NCBI RefSeq assembly: GCF_019112545.1
Contig: NW_025064915.1
Span: 287,115 to 351,114 of the forward strand
Length of the DNA stretch: 64,000 nt
Direction: 5' to 3'
Source: Guyanagaster necrorhizus
Taxonomy: Eukaryota > Basidiomycota > Agaricomycetes > Agaricales > Physalacriaceae
The notes beneath the pieces are model-generated. The model was not told where the DNA came from and did no database searches. It was given only the letters and a program-made list of their open reading frames with translations. Positions 48,003 to 60,314 of the stretch are shown piece after piece; the stretch's first letter is position 1, and each line of letters begins with the position of its first letter. Made by a program: the position numbers and the translations under genes.

Positions 48003-48528
48003 TGTTAAGCCCAAATTCCACATAACTAGAGACATGTGATAAACTGACAGAATCTCACACTTCGGGTTATACTGTCAGAGTTCACTTGTGTGTGACTAGC
48101 ATTGTGTTGTCAAGGCGTTTGCAGTTTGCTCAAGATGAGATGGTGAAGTAAAACTTTAGTTTGAGACTGAGGTGTTACAGCGAGAACTAAGCTACTTAAA
48201 TACTGTTCTGTTATCGTGCTATAAATAACTGTTCACAAAAGATATTGTCTGCTGTAGAGCTGTTTCCCCTACTGTTGCCAGGCTCTTCCACAAAAGCTGT
48301 TGTCTTGCTGCAGAGCTGTGGTTGTGCACTGCAATTGGGGACAAAAAGAGCATTGTCTCTCCCTTCTCAGCACACAGCAGTGCGATAGGAGAATGACTGA
48401 CTGGGTTGCTGAGCTAAGCATTCTCACAGTCATAAGCACTGGCCTAAGCACCCTGACTAAGCAGAGATAGGGGTCATTTCCGAGGGAAAAGAAAGAAAAA
48501 TAGAAAGAAAATAGGAAAAATCATAACA
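48003..48528 (-). repeat. 5' LTR of element D
   Basis: 526 bp. Read on the minus strand it starts TGTTATGATTTTTCC and ends GGGCTTAACA. About 55 bp longer than the C and F LTRs, so D represents a separate subfamily. Confidence 0.9.
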
Positions 48529-48533
48529 TCTAT

Positions 48534-51500
48534 AATGCTGACAGAACAAAAAACTAGGCTGGCTCAATTACCAAATTTGTTGAGCTCAGACTCATAATTG
48601 GTGATCATTTTGAATGAATTGACTTGGCCATCACAGACCTCAGAACTAAGGAAATCTTTCTTGGCCATGACTGGTTGATACATTATAATCCATTAATCAA
48701 CTGAAAGACCAGAAGAGTTATATTTGCAAGGTGCCAATATTGAAAAAATCTTATTCAAACTGCCTAATGAGGATCCAGAAGATCAGTGGGATGAGGAGAT
48801 AGAGGATAAAGAAACCATCATCACCATTGATCTACAGCATGAGATGCATCTCTGAGCAATTCACCATGCTAACAATTTGGCAGTCAGGGCTAACAAACAC
48901 AAGGGAAAAACCTTTAAAGAAATAGTATCTGAATGAGTGTATAATTTCAGAGACTTGTTTGAGAAAGAGAGTTTTGACAAACTACCAGAGCCAAAACTGT
49001 GGGATCACATGATCAAGCTAGTCCTGAATGCAGACATCAATCTGGATTGAAAAATCTATCCTCTCAGTAATAATGAACAATAAAAACTCAACAAGTTTCT
49101 AGATGAAAACCTATCCAGTAGATGAATCTGACCATTGAAATCCCCAATGGCCTCACCATTTTTCTTTGTAAAAAAAAAAGATGGAAAACTCTGATCAGTT
49201 CAGAACTATCAAAAGCTTAATAAAATGACCATCAAAAACTGATACCCTCTTCCACTAATCTTGGAACTGATGGACAAACTCCAAGGAGCTAAGTACTACA
49301 CCAAACTTGATGTTTGGTGGGAGTACAACAATGTCCACATCAAGGAGAGGAATGAATAAAAAGCAGCCTTTTAGATGAACTAAGGACTATTTGAGCCTAC
49401 TGTTATGTTCTTTGGGCTCACCAACTCCCTGGCAACTTTCTAATAGATGATGAACAACATCTTTAAGGATCTCATCTCCACTGGAAAGGTCACTATATAC
49501 CTTGATGACATTTTAATTATGTTAAAGATGAAGGAGAAATACAGAAGACTAGTACAGCAGGTGCTAGCTCTCATGAGAAAGCATAAATTGTTTCTCAAGG
49601 TGGAGAAGTGTGAGTTTGAGGTACTCAAAACTGAATATCTCAGAGTCATTATCAGTGAAGAGAGTATTAGAATGGATCCCATCAAGGTAGCAGGAGTAAT
49701 GGAATGGCCAGAACTGATCAAGAAGAAGAAGCTACAGTCATTCCTCAGGTTCACAAACTTCTATCAGTGTTTTATCCATGATTACTGCAAGATCATCTGA
49801 CCAATGACCCAGTTAACCAGCAATGCTCTCTGGACCTGGAGACTCTCACAACAGGCCACTTTTGATGATCTCAAACAACAACTTGCTGAGGACATCACTC
49901 TCACCATCCTGACATAGGAGGGACAGTTTCACATTAAGGCTGACTTGAGCCAAGAAGCAATCAGAGCCATTCTATCTCAGGAACCAGATAAGAAATAGCA
50001 TCTGGTCACATTCCTCTCCAAAGTACTCAGTGCCACCAAATGAAATTACAAAATCTATGACAAGGAACTCCTCACCATCATGCTCACCCTGGAGGAATAG
50101 TGACACTATTTGATCAGAGCTATGCAGACTTTTGAGATCTAGATGGATTATCAGAATCTGTGATACTTTTGACAGCCTCAAAAATTGAACCATCAACAAG
50201 CCTGATGGGTTATGGAGCTCAGCCAATACCAGTATATGCTCTATCACAAAGCAGGCACTGCAAATAAGAAGGCTGATCTCCTCAGTCATTGTGCAGATCA
50301 CAATCAAGGAGAAGATGATAAGAAAGAAGTGACATTACTATAGCTCAAACACTTCTGGGCTATGATAATGCTGATGAAGAAGAAAATACATGAACAAATC
50401 AAAAGTGCAACTCAAGATAATCACAAGTGGGATCAGCAGATAGCTCTCTCACTCAACCACAAGTGTGGAATGACCAAGAAGAATGGCCTCATCCACTATG
50501 ATGGGTGAGTTTACATCCCTCAGGACTAAGGACTTCATGGTGAAATCATCACTATGTGTCATGACCATGCAACTGCTGAGCATCCTGATGTTGCTAAAAC
50601 CAAAGAATTGGTACTATAGGAATACTGGTGGCCTAAGATGGGCAATGATATTGCTGCATATGTTAAAGCATGCAAAGTCTGTCAATAGAGTAAATCATCA
50701 ATGTAAGCCTAGACTGCACCACTTCACCTAAATGAAATTCCATTGACACCATAGACCCACATTTCAGTCAACATGATTACCAGACTACTAAAATGCAACA
50801 GCTATGATGCTATTATCATTATAGTTGATCAATTCTTAAAGGCAATCATTCTGATCACTTGTTCAACAGAATTGACTTTCGAGAGATGAATGAAAATCTT
50901 ATGTGATGAGGTCTATGCCAAATACAGCATGCTTCAAGTAGTCATCTTGAATAGAGGACCACAATTCATCTTCAAGTTCTTAGATGACCTCTACCATCTC
51001 CTGTATATCAAATGAAACACTTCAACCACATATCATCCACAGACTGATGGTCAAACAGAATGAGCCAATCAAGAGGTGGAAAAATACCTCTGACTCTTCA
51101 TCAACTACCATCAAGATGATTGAGTGGAATAGCTGGCCCTCACTGCCTTCCAGCACAACAACCAAGTACACTCAGCCACAGGAAAAACTCCATTTTTCAT
51201 CAATCATGGTCAATATCCTAATGTGGTGCAAATAGAGTGACATCAAACCACCACTCTCATATCCACCAATTTCACCACCACTATGGCAACTATTCATAAA
51301 GAAACTAAAACAGCTCTTGAAAAGACTGCAAATACCATGAAAAAACAATATAACTATCACTGTCATCCTGCACATATATATTCAATGAATGACAAAGTCT
51401 GGTTAGACATGACCAATCTTCATCTCTCATGTCCAAAGTGCAAACTAGCTGACAAGCACACTGGCCTATTTCTGGTCATAGCTAAAATTGGGGCCAGCAC

Positions 51501-51828
51501 TTATAAACTTTGTCTTCTATCCATGTGGAAGGTACATAATGTCTTTAATAAGACATTATTAACCCCATATATCAAACCAGCATTCTCTAATCAAGAACAA
51601 CCACCATCTTCACTCTCTGACCTCATTGACAATAAGAAACACTATAAGATCAATCAAGTATTGAATCATAAACTATGAAAAATCAAGGCAAGAGATGATG
51701 GTATGACCTCAATGACTGATTACCTTGTCAGTTGGAAGAGATATAGATCTGAATCCAACCAGTGGGTGAATGAAAAGCTAATGAATGCTGATGATGCTAT
51801 ACAAGACTACGAATTAACTCTAAATTAA
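48534..51828 (+). pseudogene. Element C pol: rest of protease, RT, RNase H, integrase, chromodomain
   Basis: The frame resumes after D with YNADRTK and FVELRLIIGDH. RT: MASPFFFVKKKDGK (49147), [11 protein letters not shown] (49297), YLDDILIM (49498-49521). RNase H: about 49920-50290. Integrase zinc module and core: 50560-51080 (ISVNMITRL, LNRGPQFIFKF, TE-stop-ANQEVEKYL; both Asp positions are now Asn). Chromodomain: about 51720-51810 (YLVSWKRYRSESNQW). Dozens of stops but apparently a constant frame. Stop TAA at 51826-51828. Catalytic Asp-to-Asn changes fit C-to-T decay on the other strand. Confidence 0.85.
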
Positions 51829-51861
51829 GCTATTAAGATGATGGTCTTAAGGAGAGGGTAA

Positions 51862-52332
51862 TGTTATAATTTTTCACCTTATTCTATTTTCTTTTCTTGA
51901 TTAACCCCTATTTATGCTTAGTCAGAGTGCTAGCACAAGTGCTTAAGACTGTGAGACAAAGCTTAGTCATCACAACTAGCCAAGTTGGTCATTGTCTTTT
52001 AATGCAACAATGTTGCCTGACAACACACAACTATTCTTTTATATACAGTAATGATGCCTGAGGACAATAAGCATAAAAGACTCAGCAATACACAATTAGT
52101 AGTAGTATATTTAGATATGACTTGTACAGTATTTAAGATGATTCACTCTTGCTGGTAAACCCCAGCTTTGAGCTAAAGTTTATTCACACCATTCTATCCT
52201 CAAGCTGATTCTCTTTGGCCTTGTGACACACCAATCAGTTTATGCATCAGTAAACTCAGCTGATCTTCTGAAGTGTGAGGAGACTAGGCTGTTTATTATA
52301 TATATCTGTTCATGTGATGCTTAGGTCTAACA
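51862..52332 (+). repeat. 3' LTR of element C
   Basis: 471 bp, TGTTATAA to TCTAACA, preceded by the polypurine tract GGAGAGGGTAA. Followed by the target duplication AGCAT and then element E's gag. Confidence 0.9.
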
Positions 52333-52639
52333 AGCATTTATTACAACTCTCAATCTCACTGACAACTTCTTTAAGCTTTTAGCTTTCATCATTAGAATGC
52401 TTCTAGACTTGCTGGCAATCATATAGCTTTGTTGAGGATGACAATCAGTAGCAATGTGGGTAGTCAGACATTACCAAGCTTTTCAATAGATATAATAAAT
52501 TTTATACAATGTCACACCTGATCTTCTCTTCCATGACATCTCTCTCTCTATCTGAGTCTTCTTCCAGCCTCTGCTCAGACCTGTACCTCAAACTGAGTCT
52601 AGGGGAGTGTATTTATAGAGTACTCAGAAAAAAGAGAAA
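52333..52639 (+). pseudogene. Element E gag N-terminus, second piece
   Basis: It reads DNFFKLLAFIIRMLLDLLAI (about 52345-52410), the conserved hydrophobic Gag start, continuing the ATGCCATCAG start left of element C. It is cut at 52639 by element F. Confidence 0.7.
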
Positions 52640-53099
52640 TGTTATAATTTTTCTCTATTTTCTTTTTCTCTTCCACAAGGGTAACCCCTATTTATGCTTA
52701 GTCAGAGTGTTTAACCAAGCACTTAAGACCATGAGACAAGGCTTAGTCATTACAACTAGCCAAGTTGATCATTGTCTTTCGATGCAATAATAGTGCACAA
52801 TTGTTCTTTTATGTACAGTAACAGCACCCAAGGACAATGGGCAACAAGGATTTAATAACACATAATAAGCAGTAGTATATTTAGATATGACAGGTACAGT
52901 ATTTAAGCCAGCTTGCTCTTGCTGGAAACCCTAGCTTTGAGCTAAAGTTTATTTATACTATTCTACTCTCAAGCCATCCTTTTAGCCTTGTGACATAATA
53001 ACCAGATTACACATCAGTGGACTTGACTGATCTCCTGAAGTGTGAGGAGACTAGGTCATTTATCATGTGTATCTGCTCATGTGACACTTAGGCATAACA
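52640..53099 (+). repeat. 5' LTR of element F
   Basis: 460 bp, TGTTATAATTTTTCTC to GCATAACA. Self-primer candidate AGCTTTGAGCTAA at 52933-52945, downstream of a TATTTAAG box. Confidence 0.9.
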
Positions 53100-53100
53100 A

Positions 53101-53113
53101 TTAGCTCAAAGCT
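53101..53113 (+). other. Primer-binding site of element F, complementary to its own LTR
   Basis: TTAGCTCAAAGCT starts one base after the 5' LTR and is the exact reverse complement of 52933-52945. Confidence 0.75.
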
Positions 53114-53159
53114 TTCTCTTCTTTTTCCTCATGCTCAAAGTGCAAAGGAAACCAAATAC

Positions 53160-56100
53160 TCTCTATCAACCCATCAGATCTGAATTTTGACTGAGAGTTC
53201 TTCAAACTCCTCTCTTCCATCATCAGAATATTATTAGGATTATTGGTGATCATCCAGCTATGCCAAGGATGCTATTCAATCACTGCCTGGGCCATCCAAC
53301 ATTATAATGAGTTCTAACACATTCAACATATCCTATGGAATGTAACCTCCGACCTCCTCCTATATGACATCCCCAAGTTCTGATGAACATTCCACCAGCC
53401 CCCAACAAGTCTCTTACCTGAAGCCAGGCTTAGCAGCCTGAATTAAGGGGATGTTCAGAAGGAAGAAAGACACCAATACTCTCTACAATGACCCAGCAGA
53501 GACTGAGACCCTCATCTCACAGGATTCCAAAATTCATGAGTTGAAGGACCCCCATCTGATCACAAGGATGAAAACATCTCAGAGGACTTCTTCCAGCAGT
53601 CTTTCTCCCCTAACTCTGCCACCACCTCTCAAACTGGAGGGATTGCTGACCATGCAAGAGACTCTCTTGATACCACTCAGTTGGCTATAAGATCCCAACA
53701 AATGATATCTCAAAGCCAGTCTAACAGCCCCACCATCTCTCTCTCCTGCTTGGTTGGAACTAGCAGTGAGATGAGAAGGACATCCTTGGTCTTTCTCAAT
53801 GATGAGTGCTGAAACTGAGAAGCCTGGGATGAAGTCATTCACTGATACTTCTCCACTTGGGACATGAACATCCTATTCAACTATGATGAGGCCCTCCAAC
53901 AAGAAGAGCAGCAACAGTGCACTATACTGCAGCCAGTTCTCAGCAAGCTTGAGGAGCACATCCTCGAAGCAGAAAGACAGAGGCAGGAGGCCAAGGAGTA
54001 TGATAGGCAGCATTAAGAGGAGCAGTGAGTCATCGAAAGAGCTCAACTGGAGAGGGCTAACAGCCCCAACTGGTATGAACTCCAGCTCAAGGTCACATCT
54101 ATACTTGTGCTAGTATGCACAGACCAATCCCTCTCAACCCCAATATTCTGAGAGTCTGATACTGACTCTGACCTCTAGAGTGAAAACTAGTGGTGGAATG
54201 AGACCATCACAGCCAGAAGGACCTCTTTATGCCCTCCAACCCCACAATATCCCCCTCTCTGAAGAACTCCCAGTGCTGACACTACATTTGGTGATGATAA
54301 GTTTATCCTTGGGCACTATGGACTATGAGTACCCAGGACTGCCTATATTCCTGCCTGAGTACTCCAGGGATTCCTCAGGAGTTGGGTGGTTGGGCAGCTC
54401 CTCAATAACAGGTATAGAAGAAATGTCCAGCTTTATCATGAGTGAGTAGAGATAATGAGAGTGACAGGAGGAAATCAGTATGACACCGATATCAGAAGAC
54501 AGCCAGCTGCCACCTACTGCAGCACCTCAAATGCCTCAAGCCCCACTGCTGGCCTCAGCACTCAGCCAGGATAGTGGGATAACAGCACAACTGCCAGGAG
54601 CCAAAGAGAGTTTCTATGACCTGCTCACTGACTTTTCCCTCGAGAAAGGAGAGGATGACAAGGGCATGAAGGATGAGAAAACTGAGAGCAGTGACCCACT
54701 CCATGTTGGGGGGGACCTCACTTACACACTACAGAAAGACACAGATAAAGAAGAACTGGAAAGGGTGATACAAGAGGCAAGAATGCAGGAGTATCAGGAA
54801 TTCTATCTGCAGGGAGTCAACTTTTTATGGCATGATGCCACCTGGATAGCATTGCAATTAAGACAATTATATTTGCACTCTTCCACTAATGAAAAGACAG
54901 AAATCTTGAGACATGTGGCAACCAACTATACTGCCATCCAATACAACAAATGACACCCTGAAGACTAGATCAGCAGGCCACCAACATATCAAATACTAAA
55001 ACTAATACAACTAATACTGAAGACACCACTCATCATCCTAAAATGAGCTGCATACATGGCACTCTCCATTCAGAGTACATTCTCATACTCTGCACCCTCC
55101 TCTTGGTCAACAGCAACTCAGCTGTCCTGATCCTGACTTCAGCCAAGTAACTCACCTATTTTTTACCAAAATCCATGGACTGGCAAAGGAAGCTGAATGT
55201 TAAGCACTCAGCCTCTGTCTGATGAAGCGAGTGGAAGTGGTGCTGAGAAGGAATCAGTACAGGATGACCCTGAAGCAGTATGACTCAGATTCACCATCTG
55301 AGATGGGGTCATTGTATGAAAAGAAGAATTATCAAGAGAGAGCCCCATCACCAATGATAACTCACTTCACTTCTTTCCTGGGCCTTCACATGAATGGCAG
55401 TGACCCCCATTTTCAGAATGCCCAATCTGATGGGCACCTTACCCAATGACATGGCAGTCCTCCAATGCAGTCCTGATTTATTACAGAAGCCTCAATCATT
55501 CAAAGGGGCCTCTGATAATATTGACTGCTTTCTTGTCAACTGCAAACAATACTTTGAGGTCTACACTGGATACCTAGAGACTAACATGAACAAGATGGTC
55601 TTTGCCATCTCATACCTAGAAGAGAAGATGAAGACATGGTGGATTCTCATTTCCCTGAACTTCTGATTATCAACTTGAGAGCACTATTGATACCTCTCAT
55701 GGCTCATCTTCAAGCAAATGCTCCACAACAAATTTATTGAACCTGCAGTACAAGAAGTACACAAACAGAAGATCAAAGAGTATAAGATAGATGACAAGGT
55801 GGCTACTGATTACTTTGATGAGTTGAAATGACTTGCCAAACTTGCTGGAATTAGAGATGATACAGCCAATGATGGCCAAATGGTTGAGGCTCTTAAGAGA
55901 GGAGTCCCCTCCTCATACATCATGATGATCTCTGCAATTGGCATCAAAGCTCTGATGCTGGTTGATTATGATGAATGGAAAGAATGGATCATGGAGGTGT
56001 ACAAAGAGTGTCAAAGACAGAAAGCAGAGTCAATGATGCTGCAAGATTATTTGAAGAAGTCAACTCTGCCAACCCCAAATGGCTCCAAACCATTGGAGAC

Positions 56101-56389
56101 AACTGCTGGGAAAATATTGGGACCCTCAATGGTCTCAGCCTATGGTGCACAAAAGACCAGAACTGGAACCACATATACCAGCCAGAGAAAGCCAATGGAC
56201 ATTGACCACATGAAGAAGGAAGGAAAGTGTTTCAATTGTGGTCAGAAGAGACATATGGTGAGAGACTGTCTGAAGAAGAAGAGGACCTGAGAAGACATCA
56301 GGGCACAGATCACTGACTTTCAGAAAGAAGAAGAAGAGCTTAGTGCAGAAACCAAAGTGGAGAAAGTAAAAGATGCAGCCAGCCAGTGA
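53160..56389 (+). pseudogene. Element F gag
   Basis: The hydrophobic N-terminus (EFFKLLSSIIRILLGLLVII) is at about 53195. A disordered middle with several short frames runs to 54953 (54480-54953 is open for 157 codons). A capsid-like region follows (NIDCFLVNCKQYFEVYTGYL at about 55520; DDKVATDYFDELK at 55792; MVEALKRGVPSSYIMMISAI at 55880). The CCHC knuckle CFNCGQKRHMVRDC is intact at 56227-56268. Gag ends CAG-TGA at 56387-56389, overlapping pol in the -1 frame. Confidence 0.82.
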
Positions 56390-59300
56390 GTGATTCCACT
56401 GGACTGGCCAAGGAACTTTATAGTGTGCAATCTCCAGCCACTAGCTGGACTGATAGTATTTCTGTAGTTACTCCTATGCCTACCCCTATTGCACATTTGA
56501 ATATACCTCAGTTTCCTATCTTGCACATCAATGAATTGCAAAAAGAAACTCAAGTGCCTCAGAGCCAAACAGGGGCAGTGAGCCCTGCTGTTTGGCTCAA
56601 ACTGTTTGACACTGAATAGACTTGGAGAGCAGTTAAAAATGCCAAGGATGAAGCCACAGTGAAAGCCATGCTCAAAAACTGGGTCCATCAAACCTGAGCT
56701 GAAGAAGTAATCAATGAAATAGTAGAGGGAATGAGAAAAGCCAAAAGGTGTCAGGCTCTGGAGTGGCTTGATGAACTTTAAGGATCATGAAAATATATTT
56801 GATGGTCCAAGACTCCAGAGCAAGATCTGATCACCAAAGCTCAAATCAAGATGCTTACTTTCCATTCAACCTATGCTATCACCACACTGATAGACAGTGG
56901 CTGCACTGGAAGTTCAATCAACTGTGCTTTCATTGACAAGCACAAGCTTCTGACTCACACCACAGCAGCACCAATTCTAGTCTACAATGCTGACAGCATA
57001 AAAAACCAAGCCAGCTCAATCACTGAATTCGTCAAACTCAGACTCATGATAGGCAATCATTCAGAATGAATCGATTTGGCTGTAACTGACCTTGGAAGCA
57101 AGGAAATCTTTCTCAGTCATGATTGGTTAATATGTCATAATCTGCTGATCAATTGAAAAACTGGAAGGATCACATTCATTAGATGCAAATGCCAAAAAAT
57201 CCCATTTGAACTACCTGATGAGGACTCCAATAACCAATGGGATGAAGAGATGGAGAATGGAAAGATAATCCTCATCATGGATCTGCAGAAGGAAATCCAT
57301 ATTTGAGCAGTTCACCATGCCAATAACCTGGCAGCAAAGGTGAACAAACAGAAGCAAGAAAAGATGTTTGAAGAGATGGTACCAGAATGAGCATGAGACT
57401 TCAAGGATCTATTTAAGAAGAAAAATTTCAATAAACTTTCTGAACCCAAACCTTGGGATCATGTGATTGAATTGATCTCAAATGCCAACACCAACCTCAA
57501 CTGCAAAACTTATTCTCTTGAGAACAATGAGCAGTAGGAGCTCAACAAGTTTCTTGATGAAAACTTGTCAAGTGGAAGGATCTGACTCTTGAAATCACCT
57601 ATGGCATCACCATTCTTCTTTGTCAAAAAGAAGGATGGCAAGCTTTGCCCAGTTCAAAATTACTGAAAACTTAATGAGATGACCATCAAAAATTGATATC
57701 TCCTACTGTTGATCTTGGAACTAATAGACAAACTCCAAGGTGCAAAGTACTACACCAAGCTTGATGTCCAATGGGGGTATAACAATATCTGAATCAAAGA
57801 GGGTGATGAATGAAAGGCAGTGTTCAGGACCAACCAGAGATTATTCAAACCTATGGTAATGTTCTTCAGACTTACCAACTCTCTGGCAACATTCTAATAG
57901 ATGATGAATGATATATTCAAAGACCTCATCACCACTGAAAAGGTAACCATTTATCTGGACAACATTCTCATCATGTCAAAAACAAAGGAGGAGCATCAGA
58001 GACTGGTCTGTCAGATACTAACCCTCATGAGAAAGCATAAATTATTCCTCAAGATGGAGAAATATGAATTTGAGGTACTTGAAACTGAGTATCTCAGAGT
58101 CATCATTAGCAAAGAGAGTATCTGAATGGATCCCATCAAGATAGCAGGGGTAATAGAGTGGTCAGAACCAGTCAAAGAAAAGGAATTGCAGTTATTTCTT
58201 GGATTCACAAATTTCTACCAATGATTTATCTGAGACTACAGCAAAATTGTCTGACCAATGACTCAATTAACTGGCAATGCCCCCTAGACTTAGGGTCTCT
58301 CTCAACAGGCAGTGTTCAATGACCTCAAATGGTGACTAGCCAAGGACATAGTCCTGGCCATCCTGACACAGGAAGGGAAGTTTCACATTGAGGCTGATTT
58401 GAGTGAGAGAGCAATAGGAGCCATACTTTCTCAACAACAGAATGGGAGGTGGCATTCAGTCACATTTCTGTCCAAGGCACTCACAGTCACCAAACAAAAC
58501 TATGAAATCTATGACAAGGAGTTACTCGCTATCATGCTAGCTCTAGAGGAATGGCAGCACTATTTGATCAGAGCTGTCGAAGTTTTTGAGATCTGGACAG
58601 ATCACTAAAACCTCCAATATTTCTGACAACTGCAAAAACTGAATTGCTGACAAGTGAGGTGAGTGACTGAACTCAGTCAATATCAATACATGCTCCATCA
58701 TAAAGTGGGGATAGCAAACAAAAAGACTGATCTTTTTAGCTGACACATGGATCATGATCAAGGGGGGACTGATAATGAAGGCATGATATTATTATGACCT
58801 GAACATTTCAGAGCCATAATAATACCAATAGAGGAAGAAATCCATGAGTGGATCAAAAGCACAATACATGACAGTCACAAATGGGACCAATGCATGGCTC
58901 TATTGCTCAATCATAAATGAGGAATGACAAAGAAAGGGGGACTGATCTGATATGATGGTTGGATCTACATCTCTAGAGACAGGGAGCTTCAAGGTGAAAT
59001 TATTACCACCTGTCATGATCATGCCACTGCTAGTCACTCCAGCATTGCTAAAACCAAAGAGCTGGTACTCTGGGAATACTGATGGCCCAAGATGAGCAAT
59101 GATATTATCACTTATGTCAAAGCATGTGAAGTCTGTCAATAAGGCAAATCATCAACACAAGCTTGGGCAGCACTGCTTCACCCCAATGAGGTCACATTAT
59201 CACTATGGACCCACATCTCTGTCAACATGATCACTGGCCTCCCAGATTGCAACAGCTATAACATCATCCTTGTCATTGTCAATTGATTCTCAAAAACTAT

Positions 59301-60281
59301 CATTCTGATTGCCTGCTCAACAGAGTTAACTTTAGAAGGATGAGCAAAGATTTTACAAGATGAGGTCTATGCTAAATATAGCATGCCTCAAGTGGTCATC
59401 TCAGATCAGGGACCTCAATTCATCTCCAAGTTCTTGGATGACCTCTATCACCTCTTAAACATCAAACAAAATGCATCAACCACATACCACCCTCAGACTA
59501 ATGGACAAATGGAATGTGCAAACCAGAAAGTTGAAAAATACTTGTGCCTCTTTATCAACTATCAACAGGATGATTGGGCCAAATGGCTAGCTCTTGCTGC
59601 CTTTCAACACAACAATTGCATATATTTGGCCACTGAGAAAACACCCTTCTTCATCAACTTTGGTCAGCATCCTTGTGTTGTGCACACTGAATGAATCCAT
59701 ACCACAACCTCTGCCTCTTCTGACTTTGCTACTGTTATGGCAAACATCCATACAGAAACCAAGATGGCACTTGAGAAAGCCACAACCATAATGAAGGTGC
59801 ACTACAACAAACATCATCATCCTGCCCATGAATATTCAGTCAATGACAAAGTCTGGCTGGATACAACTAACCTTCACCTCCCACATCCAAAGCACAAATT
59901 GGCAGACAGTGGATCAGCCCCTTCACAATAATTTCAAAAATCAGAGCCAATGTCTACAAACTGCAACTTCCATCCACATAGAAAATACACAATGTCTTTA
60001 ATGAGATATTGTTAATGCTCTACATTGCTCCTGCCTTCCCAAACCAGGAATGCCCACCTCTTCCACTATCTGACTTTATTGATGATGAAGAACATTATGA
60101 AGTTGACCAGGTCTTGAACTATAAACTTCAAAAAATCAGGGCAAAAGGCAGTGGGATGATGATGACCATTGACTATCTTATTAGCTGGAAGGGCTATAGA
60201 CCCAAATCAAACCAATGGGTAAATAAAAAACAGATGCATACAGATGATGCAATACATGACTATGAACTCTCCTTAAATTAA
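56386..60281 (+). pseudogene. Element F pol: protease, RT, RNase H, integrase, chromodomain
   Basis: Protease: TLIDSGCTGSSINCAF (56884). RT: MASPFFFVKKKDGK (57601), YTKLDVQWGYN (57751), YLDNILIMSK (57952; the second catalytic Asp is Asn). RNase H: SERAIGAILSQ, YDKELLAIMLALEEW and EIWTDH (58400-58608). Integrase: zinc module near 59020-59140, then SVNMITGLP, SDQGPQFISKF, QMECANQKVEKYL (59220-59540). A frameshift near 59910 moves the end into another frame, where the chromodomain (YLISWKGYRPKSNQW) ends at 60281. There are many TGA stops at the positions also hit in B and C. Confidence 0.87.
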
Positions 60282-60314
60282 GCCATCAGGATAATAGTCT
60301 TAAGAAGAGGGTAA

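Larger units (their letters stand above)
40191..48528 (-). mobile_element. Element D: full-length minus-strand Ty3/gypsy element nested in C
   Basis: Two 526-bp LTRs (40191-40716 and 48003-48528) have no length difference and about 19 mismatches by hand count, all but one transitions. The flanks are TCTAT (40186-40190 and 48529-48533). Internal sequence on the minus strand has primer site, gag, protease, RT, RNase H, integrase, chromodomain and polypurine tract. It keeps more CpG than C, E or F, and it is the youngest of the nest. Confidence 0.93.
34054..52332 (+). mobile_element. Element C: Ty3/gypsy element with paired LTRs, split by element D and a 1.8-kb insertion
   Basis: Both LTRs are 471 bp (34054-34524, 51862-52332), flanked by the 5-bp duplication AGCAT. 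Internal order: primer site, gag, protease, RT, RNase H, integrase, chromodomain, polypurine tract. D interrupts the protease region. A 1,802-bp piece interrupts gag. The LTRs differ at about 43 of 471 sites by hand count, nearly all transitions. Confidence 0.9.

Noticed and set aside
54480..54953. Separate host gene of 157 codons
   Set aside because: It lies between the Gag N-terminus and capsid region of element F and aligns in place with similar stretches of C and E.
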